In this document: positions 13,201 to 22,216 of the stretch, piece by piece
How positions within the stretch are numbered: the stretch's first letter is position 1
Layout of the letters: the number at the start of each line of letters is the position of its first letter
Assembly (NCBI GenBank): GCA_023897205.1
Contig: JAHWDD010000001.1
Location: 3,038,001 to 3,102,000, forward strand
Reading direction: 5' to 3'
Length of the DNA: 64,000 nucleotides
Source: Exophiala sp. HKRS030
Taxonomy: Eukaryota > Ascomycota > Eurotiomycetes > Chaetothyriales > Herpotrichiellaceae
Notes under the pieces: generated by a model
What the model saw: only the letters and a program-made list of their open reading frames with translations
The model's database searches: none
What the model was told of the DNA's origin: nothing
Translations under genes and position numbers: made by a program

Positions 13201-13299
13201 CAACTTCTGCAGGAAAAGAGCGCCATAAACCAGGATACCGCAAACCTGGGAGAGGAGCAGCCAGAGCCAGTCAGGTCATCCGCCGTAGGGTTTGGCTGA
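10279..13299 (+). CDS. MSH1: DNA mismatch repair protein MSH1, mitochondrial MutS homologue
   Basis: A 1006-residue MutS-family protein. MSH1 recognises mismatches in mitochondrial DNA and protects mtDNA stability. The first 60 residues are basic and hydroxylated with almost no acids, as in a matrix targeting signal. Domain I begins near residue 95 and has the mismatch-wedge motif VGNFYEMY; bacterial MutS has GDFYE, and the Phe and Glu are kept here. The core and lever regions follow. The C-terminal ATPase has Walker A TGPNMGGKST (near residue 796), a Walker B region FVIMDEVGRGT and ATHFHAL. The mitochondrial start, single exon and length separate it from MSH2-6. The ATG at 10279 is the first in frame. 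Its stop codon is only 16 bp from the stop of convergent BNA1. Confidence 0.94.
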   Translation: MRTLARTLTTQDAQVLGKLLRLPRLTPLPHHAIAPIRPRIAAWFPPKSQRRGAKTITRKKVKDLQQGAIVSDPLPDLPPDGEPQYPALLQEVKNNMARFENCVLLTKVGNFYEMYFEQAEQLGTLLNLKVAARKTKLGPVAMAGFPHFQLDRFLKILVQDLNKYVAICDEFLVPVSGKLKSGGMLYDRRVTRVVTPGTLIDEKFLDPYDYNFLLSIHPEQFTTQASSTSDSMDKDLPAEQRIGLAWLDLSTGDFFTQSTDRSSLSSAITRISPKELVLPRNIADEIRDEISQVVGHDHRLLTDHDAERKFDSMADWTPMLESPVAPAVEEAFSIGEKMAGHRLLDYVTARLQGQQIRLQPPRQRELHQILSIDRNSLRGLEILETSRDGLGKGSLFHAVRRTVTKSGARLLRDRLTSPSASLPEIDERLDLVTTFLKSEELTESLVFRLQRTFDVQRLVQKFALNKGDADDMLSLGRAISETCAVEGILRASIAPDNLMQTGGVTVRHPLTVLVERFDLEGPTALEARISKSIDEEGLMRKHRLEEDEAASVAALAQEVVLETAPEELESLPKAIRVKRKSNEDVDGETKLDEPFIMRRDASESLLRLHEKLGNLEVEKVDLTIKLREELQAPTLSLKHTPGLGHICHIRSPTAFDRHKVELLQARMVSSTKSTRSFYLSDWTRLGRSIDQAVLNIREEEKRLFAELRGLVIKNLVKLRRNAAVMDELDVATAFATLAKEQSWTRPVLITGPDHKIIGGRHPTVKLGLEEQGRSFVSNNLVLDRNERIWLVTGPNMGGKSTFLRQNTLITILAQCGSYVPATHAEIGLVDQIFSRIGAADDLFRDQSTFMVEMLETAAILRHATSRSFVIMDEVGRGTTPEDGTAVGYASLHHLYHVNQCRTLFATHFHALADMTRDWPKLGCYCTDVVEDEAGSFNFVHRLRKGVNRQSHALKVAKLAGLPPAALQVAERVLHQLLQEKSAINQDTANLGEEQPEPVRSSAVGFG

Positions 13300-13315
13300 T
13301 GCCTTGGCGCACACC

Positions 13316-13947
13316 TCAGTCCTCTGGGAATCTGGGTGGCTGCTCAATCTCGCCTTCGCCAGGCCGCGAATTGGCTATCGTCCCGCAGTGCCGACACGTC
13401 CTTGCCTCTGTATCTTTCTCAAACGCAAGCACTCCCTCTTTGATCTGGGTCCCCAAATCCGTCAGGTGAAAGCTCGCCTCATGGACGATACTGTTGCATT
13501 TCTTGCAATACCATCGCAAAGTGTCCACCGAATCTTCTGGACGTGGCTGCTCCAGCACTATGCCAACAGTATCTGCAAACCGCACGGGGTTATGAGGGGT
13601 GTTGGCCGGAAGAAGAAACAAGGAGTTCTCGTGGATAGGAACGTCAACAGGAGTATGAGGCGTGGTGGATGTATCCATGGTCTTGAGCAGCATGGAGCCC
13701 TTGTGCTGGTAGAAGAATTCAGGAGTGGTGTTAATATGATAGTCCGTTCGAGCATTGGGTCCACCGACAACCATGACCGTGAGGCCGCTCGTGGAGGGAG
13801 AGGAGGGATGGTAGACACAGTAGTTGTTGATGGGTGGCTGTAGAAGGTGTGCGTTTTCCTTGAGCCTGTATAAAATTAGTGATACCCCTCTTATGAAGGA
13901 ATCCTGTAAGCGAATCGAACCAACCATTTTGGTAGATTTAGAGCCAT
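13316..13947 (-). CDS. BNA1: 3-hydroxyanthranilate 3,4-dioxygenase BNA1 (two exons)
   Basis: Fe(II) dioxygenase that opens 3-hydroxyanthranilate to the precursor of quinolinate in the kynurenine route to NAD. My model is exon 1 13947-13925 and exon 2 13865-13316, with a 59-bp intron (GTTGGT...TATACAG), giving 190 residues. The short first exon yields MALNLPKW and joins in phase to LKENAHLLQPPINNYC, the standard family start. The cupin core has GGPNARTDYH with a following Glu, and a His in NTPHNPVR (His/Glu/His iron ligands). The C-terminal zinc-ribbon-like pairs WYCKKC and RTCRHCG are present. A longer unspliced open frame extends to 14035, but its N-terminus does not resemble the family. The gene is divergent from RCL1 and convergent with MSH1. 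Confidence 0.93.
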
Positions 13948-14435
13948 GTCGACGACAGTAGTGCTGTGATAAGACAAACCCAGGATCCTTGAGGGGCACG
14001 CTGCGCGAGTCTAGGATATTTATAGCAGATGGCAATCAGAAATGCCTCGAGTTGACATCACCATGAACATTGACTCATAGAAGTAGTTGTGCCTGATACT
14101 TACAAATTAAATTATCGTCGACGGATCAGAGAAGATCTGCTGATCCGATGACGGATGATCGAGGAGCGGGACGACAACATCACTCTCACGATCATATACT
14201 TCACCGTAATCTGACCCTCCTGCGGAGAAATTTTTCTGGTGCGGAGAAGCGCCATCTGATCGAATATTTCCCATTTTCCCATGATGGATCGACTGTTGGA
14301 CTGGAACAGACATTAAACGATCACAACTTCGAACATAGCCTTGTTACAACATGCTGCGACGGAGCATGAAGGCTTCAGTACTTTGAAAGTCCTCCCGCAA
14401 TCAATCCTACTTCATTTTCTGTCGATCGAGCGAAG
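13948..14435. promoter_or_regulatory. Shared promoter region of BNA1 (-) and RCL1 (+)
   Basis: 488 bp lie between two divergent start codons, so both promoters must be here. No specific binding site could be assigned, and the short frames in it are not supported as genes. Confidence 0.5.
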
Positions 14436-15785
14436 ATGTCAACCTCTCAACCGCCTCTGCGCTTCCATGGCCACAAATCCTTCACCTCGCGCCTCGTGCT
14501 AGCCACGCTGCTAGGCCGCGCCATTCGCATCGATCAGATCCGGCCAAACTCGCCTACGAATCCAGGTCTTGCACCTCACGAAATATCTTTCCTGCGCCTC
14601 CTCGAAGCAGTCACCAATGGCTCGCATATCGAGATCTCCTACACCGGCACAGTCCTCCTCTACAAACCAGGTCTCGTCACTGGCTCTGCCGCAGGGAGTG
14701 GTGCCAATGTCTCGGGGGTATTAAAACATGAATTGCCTGCGAACAATACACGTGGCATCAGCTACTTCTTGGTTCCGTTATGTCTACTGGCGCCATTCAG
14801 TAAGGCGAAGTTCAATATCATGTTCACCGGTCAAGGCGTGATCACAAGCTCCACAGAGCAATGGGGTGATATGAGTGTCGACACTGTGCGAACCGCGATC
14901 CTGCCACTGTATTCAAAGTTCGGTATTGAGCGGGATATTGAGTTGAGAGTTTTGAAGCGCTCTAATCCTGGCCCGCGAGGTTATGGTGGCGCTGGTGAAG
15001 TACAGCTCGTGTTTGGACACCAAGTGCGTCTACCAAAGACTCTACATCTCATGAGCTCCGGGCGGGTCAAGCGGGTCAGAGGTGTGGCATATTCGACTGG
15101 CGTTAGCGGAAGTAACAATGCCCGAATGATCGAGGCAGCGAGGGGCGTTCTAAACCAGTTTGCTGGCGACATTTATATATTTTCTGATGTCGGCAGTGCG
15201 ACCTTGGTTGCAGCACCTGACAAGAACAATCCATCGGCAAAGAAGAAGATCGGTCTGGGTTTCGGGTTATCTCTCGTTGCTGAGACTTCCAGCGACTGCC
15301 GTTACTCTGCTGATGCCGCCAGTCCTCCGGAAGGAGGCCAACCACCGGAAGACATTGGTCGCATGTGTGCTTTTCAGCTCTTGGAGAGCATCGAGAGGGG
15401 AGGTTGTGTTGATCTTCAATCTGCTTCTACTATTTTTACGCTTATGGCTATGGGCTCCGAGGATGTCGGGAGAGTCCAGCTCGGGAGAGACGTCCTTGCT
15501 AATGAGCATGTTATTCAATTGGCAAGGGATCTGAGTGCGTTTGGCACTGCTGGTTGGGGATCAGAGATGCTGATGGTGAGAAGGGAGATGGTCAACTTGT
15601 TGTCAGTGTTGTTGGAAGAGGCGTTGGCAATGTCGGACGAAAGCTGGGCTAAATCTCACAGTATCAATCTGTTTCCACAGACTTGTGCACGAAGGGTCGC
15701 CAGCGCCATAAAACCGGACCAATTTTCACGGGACAGCATCACATCCGCAGTTTTTGACCTCGAGACCCTCAGATTCTGGAGTTGA
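14436..15785 (+). CDS. RCL1: RNA 3'-terminal phosphate cyclase-like protein RCL1
   Basis: A 449-residue single-exon protein of the RNA 3'-phosphate cyclase fold. Rcl1 lacks cyclase activity and acts in the nucleolar SSU processome in early 18S pre-rRNA cleavage, with the GTPase Bms1. Visible family blocks are LRFHGHKSFTSRLVLATLLG at the start, GLAPHEISFLRLLEAVTNGS, the long GYGGAGEVQL region, RVRGVAYSTGVSGSNNARMI, the glycine-rich GLGFGLSLVAETSSDC, and the C-terminal MGSEDVGRVQLG plus HVIQLARDLSAFG. The start at RFHGHKSFTSR, rather than a catalytic cyclase signature, favours RCL1 over RTCA. It is somewhat longer than yeast Rcl1 (367 residues), mainly through added segments in the C-terminal half. 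Confidence 0.93.
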   Translation: MSTSQPPLRFHGHKSFTSRLVLATLLGRAIRIDQIRPNSPTNPGLAPHEISFLRLLEAVTNGSHIEISYTGTVLLYKPGLVTGSAAGSGANVSGVLKHELPANNTRGISYFLVPLCLLAPFSKAKFNIMFTGQGVITSSTEQWGDMSVDTVRTAILPLYSKFGIERDIELRVLKRSNPGPRGYGGAGEVQLVFGHQVRLPKTLHLMSSGRVKRVRGVAYSTGVSGSNNARMIEAARGVLNQFAGDIYIFSDVGSATLVAAPDKNNPSAKKKIGLGFGLSLVAETSSDCRYSADAASPPEGGQPPEDIGRMCAFQLLESIERGGCVDLQSASTIFTLMAMGSEDVGRVQLGRDVLANEHVIQLARDLSAFGTAGWGSEMLMVRREMVNLLSVLLEEALAMSDESWAKSHSINLFPQTCARRVASAIKPDQFSRDSITSAVFDLETLRFWS

Positions 15786-16040
15786 AATCATAGCTGTCCA
15801 TTAAGCCGGTTAGCCTTTTGGTGTGATAGATCACATTCCAAGATACAACGACTGTGGTCATGAAAAAACAGCTGCTCGCCACTATACCGACAATGATGCT
15901 CACCAGCTTTTGAATTGACAACAAGCTGTTCGCCAGGCAAGGCTGGCTATTCTCACAAAGGCACACGCATATATGCGGCAAGGAATACGGGTCAGACGCA
16001 GGTTGCAGGAACTGTTGCCATCACGCTGTACCTCCAAACG
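15786..16040. other. RCL1 3' flank
   Basis: Downstream sequence of RCL1 with no recognisable coding content. It runs into the possible decayed gene described next. Confidence 0.4.
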
Positions 16041-16450
16041 AAGCGAAAAGGCTTCGGCAAGGAAGTGACAAGAAATCGCTTGTTGGGATATTGCAGCACT
16101 GGCGGGCTGTTGGCGGTCCTCGCGGGAGGAGCGCCCCTCTTGGTATTTGTCCTTCCGCGAGTGGGCGGACAGCATTGTGTACGTAATTCTCTATCCGTTG
16201 CTGGTCGAGACTCATGATTCCCAAAGACAGAACAATCCACCTATGGAGTCGAGCATTCAAGCGCTGAAGGCTCGGATTGAGCAATAGCATCCGGAGCTGG
16301 CCAGAACCTTGGTGGACCTAGGCTACTATGCTGGCTTGACATCTATCCATATCGTACGCAACATCCCTCAAGTCGACGATGTTGTCACCAAACCATATCA
16401 CGTGCTGGGCTCAGCACTCACGGTCATTACCACAAGAGTCATCGGTTTCA
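16040..16450 (+). pseudogene. Possible decayed or unrecognised gene segment
   Basis: One plus-strand frame reads coherently here. It gives SWYLSFREWADSIVYV, then LYPLLVETHDSQ, then an in-frame TAG at about 16285. It resumes with HPELARTLVDLGYYAG and ends in VITTRVIGFTG. The amino-acid content is protein-like across about 130 codons, but I recognise no family and no complete start-to-stop reading exists. The TAG could be bridged by an intron, could be a real lesion, or the reading could be chance. Treat it as a candidate only. Confidence 0.28.
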
Positions 16451-16817
16451 CAGGTTGAGGGAAACAAACTCTGGGGAGACTTAACAGGGTAAGAAGGATT
16501 GGCGCATTTAGATGCGTTTTCAGATTGTTTATATGCATATACCATTTTCGTTCAGGAAAGGAAGCGAGCCGCTTTACTGGAGGACGTAACGGATACCCGG
16601 CCAAGCACAGGGGACCGCGTCCGAGCATTGGATGAGCGTTAGGGAGCCTCTTCTAATGCCCGTTCTCAGAAGCTAGATGGTTCCGGCATAGAGAATCCAT
16701 GTAGTTAATATATTTAACTATTATAGACCCTCACGAAGTCGTAGATTATAGCAACCGGTCTAACATATTTGGGCCGTCGAGAGTACGTCATAACTCCCTG
16801 CCTAGTTCGATCCCTTT

Positions 16818-17483
16818 TTAATCCGCAGCAACGAGGACGACATTTCCGTCATCACTCTTTTGAATACGATACGCAGCCCAACCAGGCCTAGGTAGGTCAA
16901 TGCTACTATCGTTTGTCAAAGCCTTCATAAAAACACCATGCGTGACCACAGCCACATTTGGCCTCGAGGACTTTTCGCAAGATGCCACGAGCTCTTCCAA
17001 AGTCTTCCGCAGTCTCGCCGCTCGCGCTCTGACAGCGTCGTCATGCTCGGAATAGGAGCCCGTCTTCGACCTCCATGCCGCGTCCTCGGCATCAGATAGG
17101 GCCGAAAAATCAAGGTAAGGGAACATTTGATGCAGGGACTCGCGAGTCGAACAAGTGTCGCAGGGCAGGGCGCTGCGCTCCTGCGCATCTGGGTCTACAA
17201 GAAAGACCGCGCCTGCTTCGACCCCGTCCCCACTGATTGCTGGGTTGAAATAGCGCCGGTCGAGGACTTTGGAGAATACGGCAAACGCGGTCTGGATAGC
17301 ACGTTGTGACGGCGATGATAAGACGACGCCCACGGAATCTGGTTCTGGGAATGACGAGCCCAGTTGTTCTGCGGCCTTGGTCCCAGATTCCGTTAATCTA
17401 GGATCAAGCCGTTCGAAGTTTTTGTCTACGTTATGCTGCGATTCAGCATGTCGCAAGAGAAAAACTTTGCCGCCGCCGGACAT
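16818..17483 (-). CDS. Histidine phosphatase superfamily (phosphoglycerate mutase-like) protein
   Basis: About 221 residues from the ATG at 17483, with MSGGGK directly before the first core strand; an earlier ATG at 17537 adds 18 unconserved residues. The RHG signature is LLRHAESQHN, whose His is the phospho-acceptor. The second catalytic His is in VVTHGVFMKAL near the C-terminus, and RLTESG and SSPSQRAIQTA are typical of branch-1 members. Fungal relatives are small cytosolic phosphatases of mostly unknown substrate, so I would not name a glycolytic role. The C-terminus (GWAAYRIQKSDDGNVVL) is the usual final strand. It is transcribed toward RCL1. Confidence 0.85.
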   Translation of the reverse strand: MSGGGKVFLLRHAESQHNVDKNFERLDPRLTESGTKAAEQLGSSFPEPDSVGVVLSSPSQRAIQTAFAVFSKVLDRRYFNPAISGDGVEAGAVFLVDPDAQERSALPCDTCSTRESLHQMFPYLDFSALSDAEDAAWRSKTGSYSEHDDAVRARAARLRKTLEELVASCEKSSRPNVAVVTHGVFMKALTNDSSIDLPRPGWAAYRIQKSDDGNVVLVAAD

Positions 17484-18530
17484 AGCTGTGGTATTTGAGC
17501 TACAGCTACTCTTAGTAATGGTGAGGTGTAGTATCACAATTTCACCGATTGCTCGAGGAATACTGGTGCAAGCTGCGATGGTCTTGCTGAATAGTTATAG
17601 AACGATCAAGTCTATGATTGAAAGTTGGCGTGCACACAGATAGCGAGATTCCTGGAGAACTGTGATACAGCTTAGCGCCGACGAGTAGTAGTCCATTTTT
17701 GCAATAACGCCATTCTTCGCAAATACCAAGATGTCCTTGGCGTATACGTGCATACGATCTCCGCCATCATTAGCTTAACTGCTTTGCCAAATCACGATTT
17801 CTCATCTAAACCTATCAGAGTCTTCAATCGTCAAACTTCGGTCACTGTCGCCGATGGCCTCAGCATGCCCCTTCTCGTAGTTGCGCGACTGTTCGCGCAG
17901 CCCAAAGTAATGCATATCATGGTTGACGAATAAGTGGTAAGACCTATATCTTTTTACCTGTCCAGGTAAGGCACCTCCGGCAAGTCTTCACCCCTCGGCC
18001 CGACTCCTCTGACGTTAGCTAGCTCGTGGGGAAAGCTATTGAGAACCAGATTGCTCGTATACCAGTGATCTTTGGTGCGTGCCCAGTCCATGCTGTACGT
18101 TCTTATGGTATTGTGTCATAGCGATAAAATCTGATTACGACCTCTTCAGCACTTCCTCAAGACATCTAGGCTTGAAGTCCAATATGAGAAACAACGTATT
18201 TGCCATCGGGAGCAAGGTGTTGATTCTGTCCTACAAGAACATCTACCTTGCTTGATGGCTGCATTGGCATCTATCCTTGGCCTGTGTGCCATTTCTATGC
18301 CAACGGGGGTCGGAGAGCCTCAAAAATTTGAGAAGACTTGTGAATCCTACACTTGCTCATAGATCAGAATCGTAACAAGAGCGTCCAAAGTCAGTTGGAC
18401 GTCTTCATTGGTTTTCCACGGACTACCGAAGCTAGGCTGCTTCGCACAAGGACTTATTCGTGTCGCTCCAATTACATCCTCCCGTTTCGCCGTATGACAT
18501 GGGTGATTGAAGAGAAGTTAGAGCGGACGT
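17484..18530. other. Intergenic with scattered short frames
   Basis: About 1 kb 5' of the histidine phosphatase. A plus-strand stretch near 18150-18360 reads protein-like (SVLQEHLPCLMAALASILG) but is closed by stops on both sides and matches nothing I know. No gene can be supported. Confidence 0.35.
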
Positions 18531-19265
18531 TCAAGTCTGTGCCTGTCGGCTTTTTTGTTTTATCCCGTACTGAGCTCCATCAGTCCAGTAGTTGCTCTCA
18601 GGGTTACCGTCACTCGGGTCAAAATCACCGTGAGGCAAGCCAAGAGCATCAATACGCTCCTCCACAGGTGTCCATTCGACTTCCGTAGTTCGAACATTGC
18701 TAGGCAAACCTTCGATGGAATCTTCATTCGCATGCACGTTGAGTTCCATGGGATCCGAGCTTGTCGACGTATTATCGTCAGAGTCGTTGTTTGTAGGCGA
18801 GTCTAGGCCGATTCCTTCTGGAACGTGGTTTAAGGGTCGGTTCAGTGTGCAGAGGCCGCGAGAGTAGAAGCATTGTGCCAAGATATCACCTTGGGGTGAG
18901 GATCCATCCGATACGCCCAAGCTATTCCCATTTGTCCAGATCTCTGGGTGCCGCAGGACCCCAGCAAGATCTCTCGAGAGCACATGAGCGGTCAGCAATA
19001 GTGATCAGGGATGGACATATGCCCAAGGCTGGCTGCAAAGTAGCTATCAGTGGTTGTCCGGGTGGCGGCGGATTGTATCACGAAGCTTATCCAAAGCTAA
19101 GCGAGACCACTCAGCAGTTTGGAAGATCATAGCAGCCATTGAATGTCCCAGTAAGCTTGAACAAAGATTGTGGAATCCTGCGACTCTCTTACCCCTGCGG
19201 ACAAGTGGTCAACGAGCAGAATGCTTCGAATGGCAGACATGTTATCGATTACATCGCCTTGTCTC
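18531..19265 (-). pseudogene. Probable decayed gene with an alpha/beta-hydrolase-like nucleophile motif
   Basis: Three minus-strand segments lie in order but in different frames. Segment 1 (about 19258-19193) reads GDVIDNMSAIRSILLVDHLS. Segment 2 (about 19160-19053) reads LLGHSMAAMIFQTAEWSRL and ends at TGA. Segment 3 (18998-18531) is an acidic 150-codon stretch starting RDLAGVLRHPEIW and ending at TGA. Segments 1 and 2 resemble the helix and nucleophile elbow (G-H-S-M) of a fungal alpha/beta-hydrolase. I could not find splice sites that join them cleanly, and no ATG-led reading exists, so decay is likelier than a multi-exon gene. The family call is tentative. Confidence 0.3.
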
Positions 19266-19269
19266 TTGA

Positions 19270-20099
19270 CTCATGAGTCAATACCAGCGTCCGGCTCCAG
19301 GCAGATGGACGTATTATGCAGATGTGGTTGTGTGCATAAATGCCTACGGAAAGCGCGGAAGGATGGCTGGGGGAAAGCGCGCCCGAGTGCCCCACTATGT
19401 ATAACTATACCCGAAAAAGGAATAGTCTCTCTTCTTCTGTCAACTCAACGTCAACGCCCATTCTTCCTATTCATTCTCATCCATTCCTATCTCTTCATCA
19501 CTTACCGGGCTGACTGAGCAAAGCCCGCTTCAACTTTGTACCCCCGTCCGGCTACGCAACCTTCCCTGCAGACTATGACCACCTCCTCGCCAATCTTCGA
19601 CGAATCTGAAGTAAGCAACGTCGTGCGGCACGCGACCTACAGTAATTGTGGCCCGTCAATCCGTGCCCGATTCCCCAAAAGGGAATACAGTCTTGTTGTT
19701 ATTCGCTCACTGAGCTCGTGTTAGCTCTGTGGGTTCAGCCTGATGGAAACTTGCTGCTCACCATGTAGTCCCACGTATGTGGGATAGGCGCTGTGCTACC
19801 GAATGTGCCTGACCAACCAACCTTGCGTTACTCAATTACTCATATCATGAACGACATCATGTGGCTGCCTCCAACCACAATGGGCCTGTCGACCGGTCTC
19901 ATCGGAATTATTCTTGTTCCCGATTTCTGCGTGGAGTGCAATTGACAATACATCCCACACGTTCTAAGCATTTCTCTTTCTTCTACGGATCATTTGCCCG
20001 ACACTTATTTCGTTGTCGTTGATCATCTATTTCTTCACTCTTTGCTGTGAGTCGCTCAGTGCATGTTTGTGATAAGAATCCCCCTCGATTGAGTTCGCG
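19270..20099. promoter_or_regulatory. 5' flank of the PAP2-family gene
   Basis: A pyrimidine-rich tract (about 19969-19985, and again before 20045) precedes the start codon of the PAP2 gene, a usual feature of fungal promoters. No coding content is supported. Confidence 0.4.
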
Positions 20100-21632
20100 A
20101 TGGGTGCAGGCGCATACCTAGAGCCATTGGTGGTGGTGGTACTGCTTTTTGGCGGAGCATGGATCAATCGCGCAACAGAATACAACTTCTCGAAGAGAAT
20201 ATACAAGAAGCATGAATTGCCCATAGCTCGCGCAGTAGCGACAGATGACGATCTTGATGTCGCAGAACTCCAGCTCACACCTTCCAAAAGATCCTTGTCA
20301 CCTTCCCTACTATCCTCGCAGGAAGACCGATGGCGGGAACGAGAAATCAGAATAGGCAGTTATAGGAAGACGGTGGTGACACCGAATACTGCTATTTTCA
20401 GGAATCGTCTGCTCAGCAGGTTGCTTCACAAGTTCCCTTTCCTGGTTGAGGCGTGGTATTGGGCCTTGATATACTGGGTAAGACAAATACTCAAGAGAAT
20501 GATGGACACACATGTCTCATACGATCTAGGTCTATCAACTCGGTCGAGCTTTTACCGCACTCACACTCGTCGAAGGTACCGTCGATGTGGCACGTCGTCA
20601 CGCCCTTCAAGTCATCGCAGTCGAACAGTACCTGCACATCTTTTGGGAAATTCCCATACAGGAGTTCTTTATGGGCTATCCTATTCTCATGAGATACATA
20701 AACTGGCTGTATTCTTTTATACACATCCCAGGGACAATTGCTTTCCTAGTGTGGCTGTATTATACTACCATAACTAGCAAACGTCTAGCCCAAGACCGAG
20801 GCGGCCGCCAGCAAGGGCAGATCTCTGCAGGTGCGGCATCGGGCCCGAGACTGTACGAAGCAAGACGAAGAACCATGGCGACATGCAATCTACTGGCCTT
20901 TGTGGTCTTTACATTGTGGCCGTGCATGCCACCGAGACTGCTCAGTGATCCCAGTTACACTGGCGAAGACGCGGAGCTGGCGAAGAGTTTCGGCTTCGTT
21001 GACACTGTACATAGCGCCGAGGGCTCCAGCAGTGTGTGGACGCAGAATAAATTTTGTAATCAATACGGTGAGTTGCCATTCGTGTTGTTATGCTGCTTTA
21101 CCGAGATTACTCAACCCTGCGCGATTGTCTCTGATCTCCAGCCACAAAGAAACTGACATAAAGACTGTTCGTTTATCTAGCAGCCATGCCCTCCCTCCAC
21201 TTCGGCTACTCGCTGCTCGTCGGCCTGACCATCGCGAGCATCCCCCTCTCGCCCGCCCGCCGACGCATGCGCTCCATTCACCTCCCAATCTTCAACAACA
21301 GCCACCCCGAGCTGGCACCACACATCCGTCTCCCTAGCCCACACCGCCTAGTCTGCCTCGCGATCGGCTTCTCATACCCGGCCGCCATCCTCATCGCAAT
21401 CGTGTCCACTGCGAACCATTTCATTCTGGATGCCGTTGCCGGCGCAGCCGTTTGTGCGGTCGCCTGGAAGAGCAATGATATTCTATTGAATCTCCTCGCG
21501 CTCGAGGATTGGTTCTTGTGGAGTGTGCGCATTCATAAGCCCGTGCAGACGCAGGACGAGGATGTTGGTGGTGGTGCGGTCTTTGCAGCGAAAGGGTGGG
21601 AGCCCGTAGGGCTGTTTGCGACTAAGAAATAA
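20100..21632 (+). CDS. PAP2-superfamily integral membrane protein, Aur1/Ipt1-like group (three exons)
   Basis: My model is exons 20100-20477, 20530-21067 and 21181-21632, giving 455 residues. Intron 1 is GTAAGA...CTAG (52 bp) and joins ALIYW to VYQLGRAFTALTL in phase. Intron 2 is GTGAGT...TCTAG (113 bp). The protein has an N-terminal membrane segment (EPLVVVVLLFGGAWI) and about five further hydrophobic spans. It has a PAP2 catalytic block MPSLHFGYS and the final block STANHFILDAVAG, whose His and Asp form the phosphatase/transferase site. This is the fungal PAP2_3-type group related to inositol phosphotransferases (Aur1/Ipt1) rather than classical lipid phosphatases; the classical KxxxxxxRP motif is not visible. 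The substrate is unknown. The second acceptor is a tandem TAGCAG, so one Ala before the catalytic block may be optional. Confidence 0.85.
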
Positions 21633-22216
21633 TCTGCAACCCCCATGTCCCAGTCATCGAAGAATGACCGGATAACAGAGCAATAAGGGCATATGGGCAA
21701 GACTGTCGTCCTCCAGTCGTGATGAATTTTAAGATTGAGCATTTTTGGGACTTTAACACGTCGTACCTCGGAGCCGTGCCGGTGGTCTTGGACGCCTTCA
21801 ATGCCACCGTCTTCAACTAAAGTCAAGGCAATGACAAGGCTGTTTATGGCAAATGCGGAGTTTGCGAGGCCGCAAATGTTCGAACAGACGACCTGGCGAG
21901 ATGACCATTGGTTACAGGGTAGCGTCACTGCTGTGTTCTTCACTTGAGCGGGTCATACTGACTTGCCCTGTAAGGACGATGATTAATTCCTGAAATATAG
22001 GAGAGATGAGTCGCATGAGGGTTTTCTTTTCGGATGTTTATGATCAATGATATCCCCTTCTTGTGAGAAGAAGTTGTAACGTTTGTATATAATCAGGAGC
22101 ATTCGCGGCACAGTCAACACATTAATTCATCATGTCTTGTTTTTCCTCTCGGTCCGGCATAGCCTCGAGCTGGCTCATACCAGGCTCAATTCGCATGTGC
22201 TCATCATACGAAGCAT
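21633..22216. other. Intergenic between convergent PAP2 and HET genes
   Basis: 3' flanks of two convergent genes. Some weak open frames are present on both strands; none is recognisable. Confidence 0.45.

Noticed and set aside
16800..16822. GTTCGATCC followed by T5, like the 3' end of a tRNA gene
   Set aside because: The upstream 70 bases do not fold as a tRNA, and the site is the 3' end of the histidine phosphatase gene.
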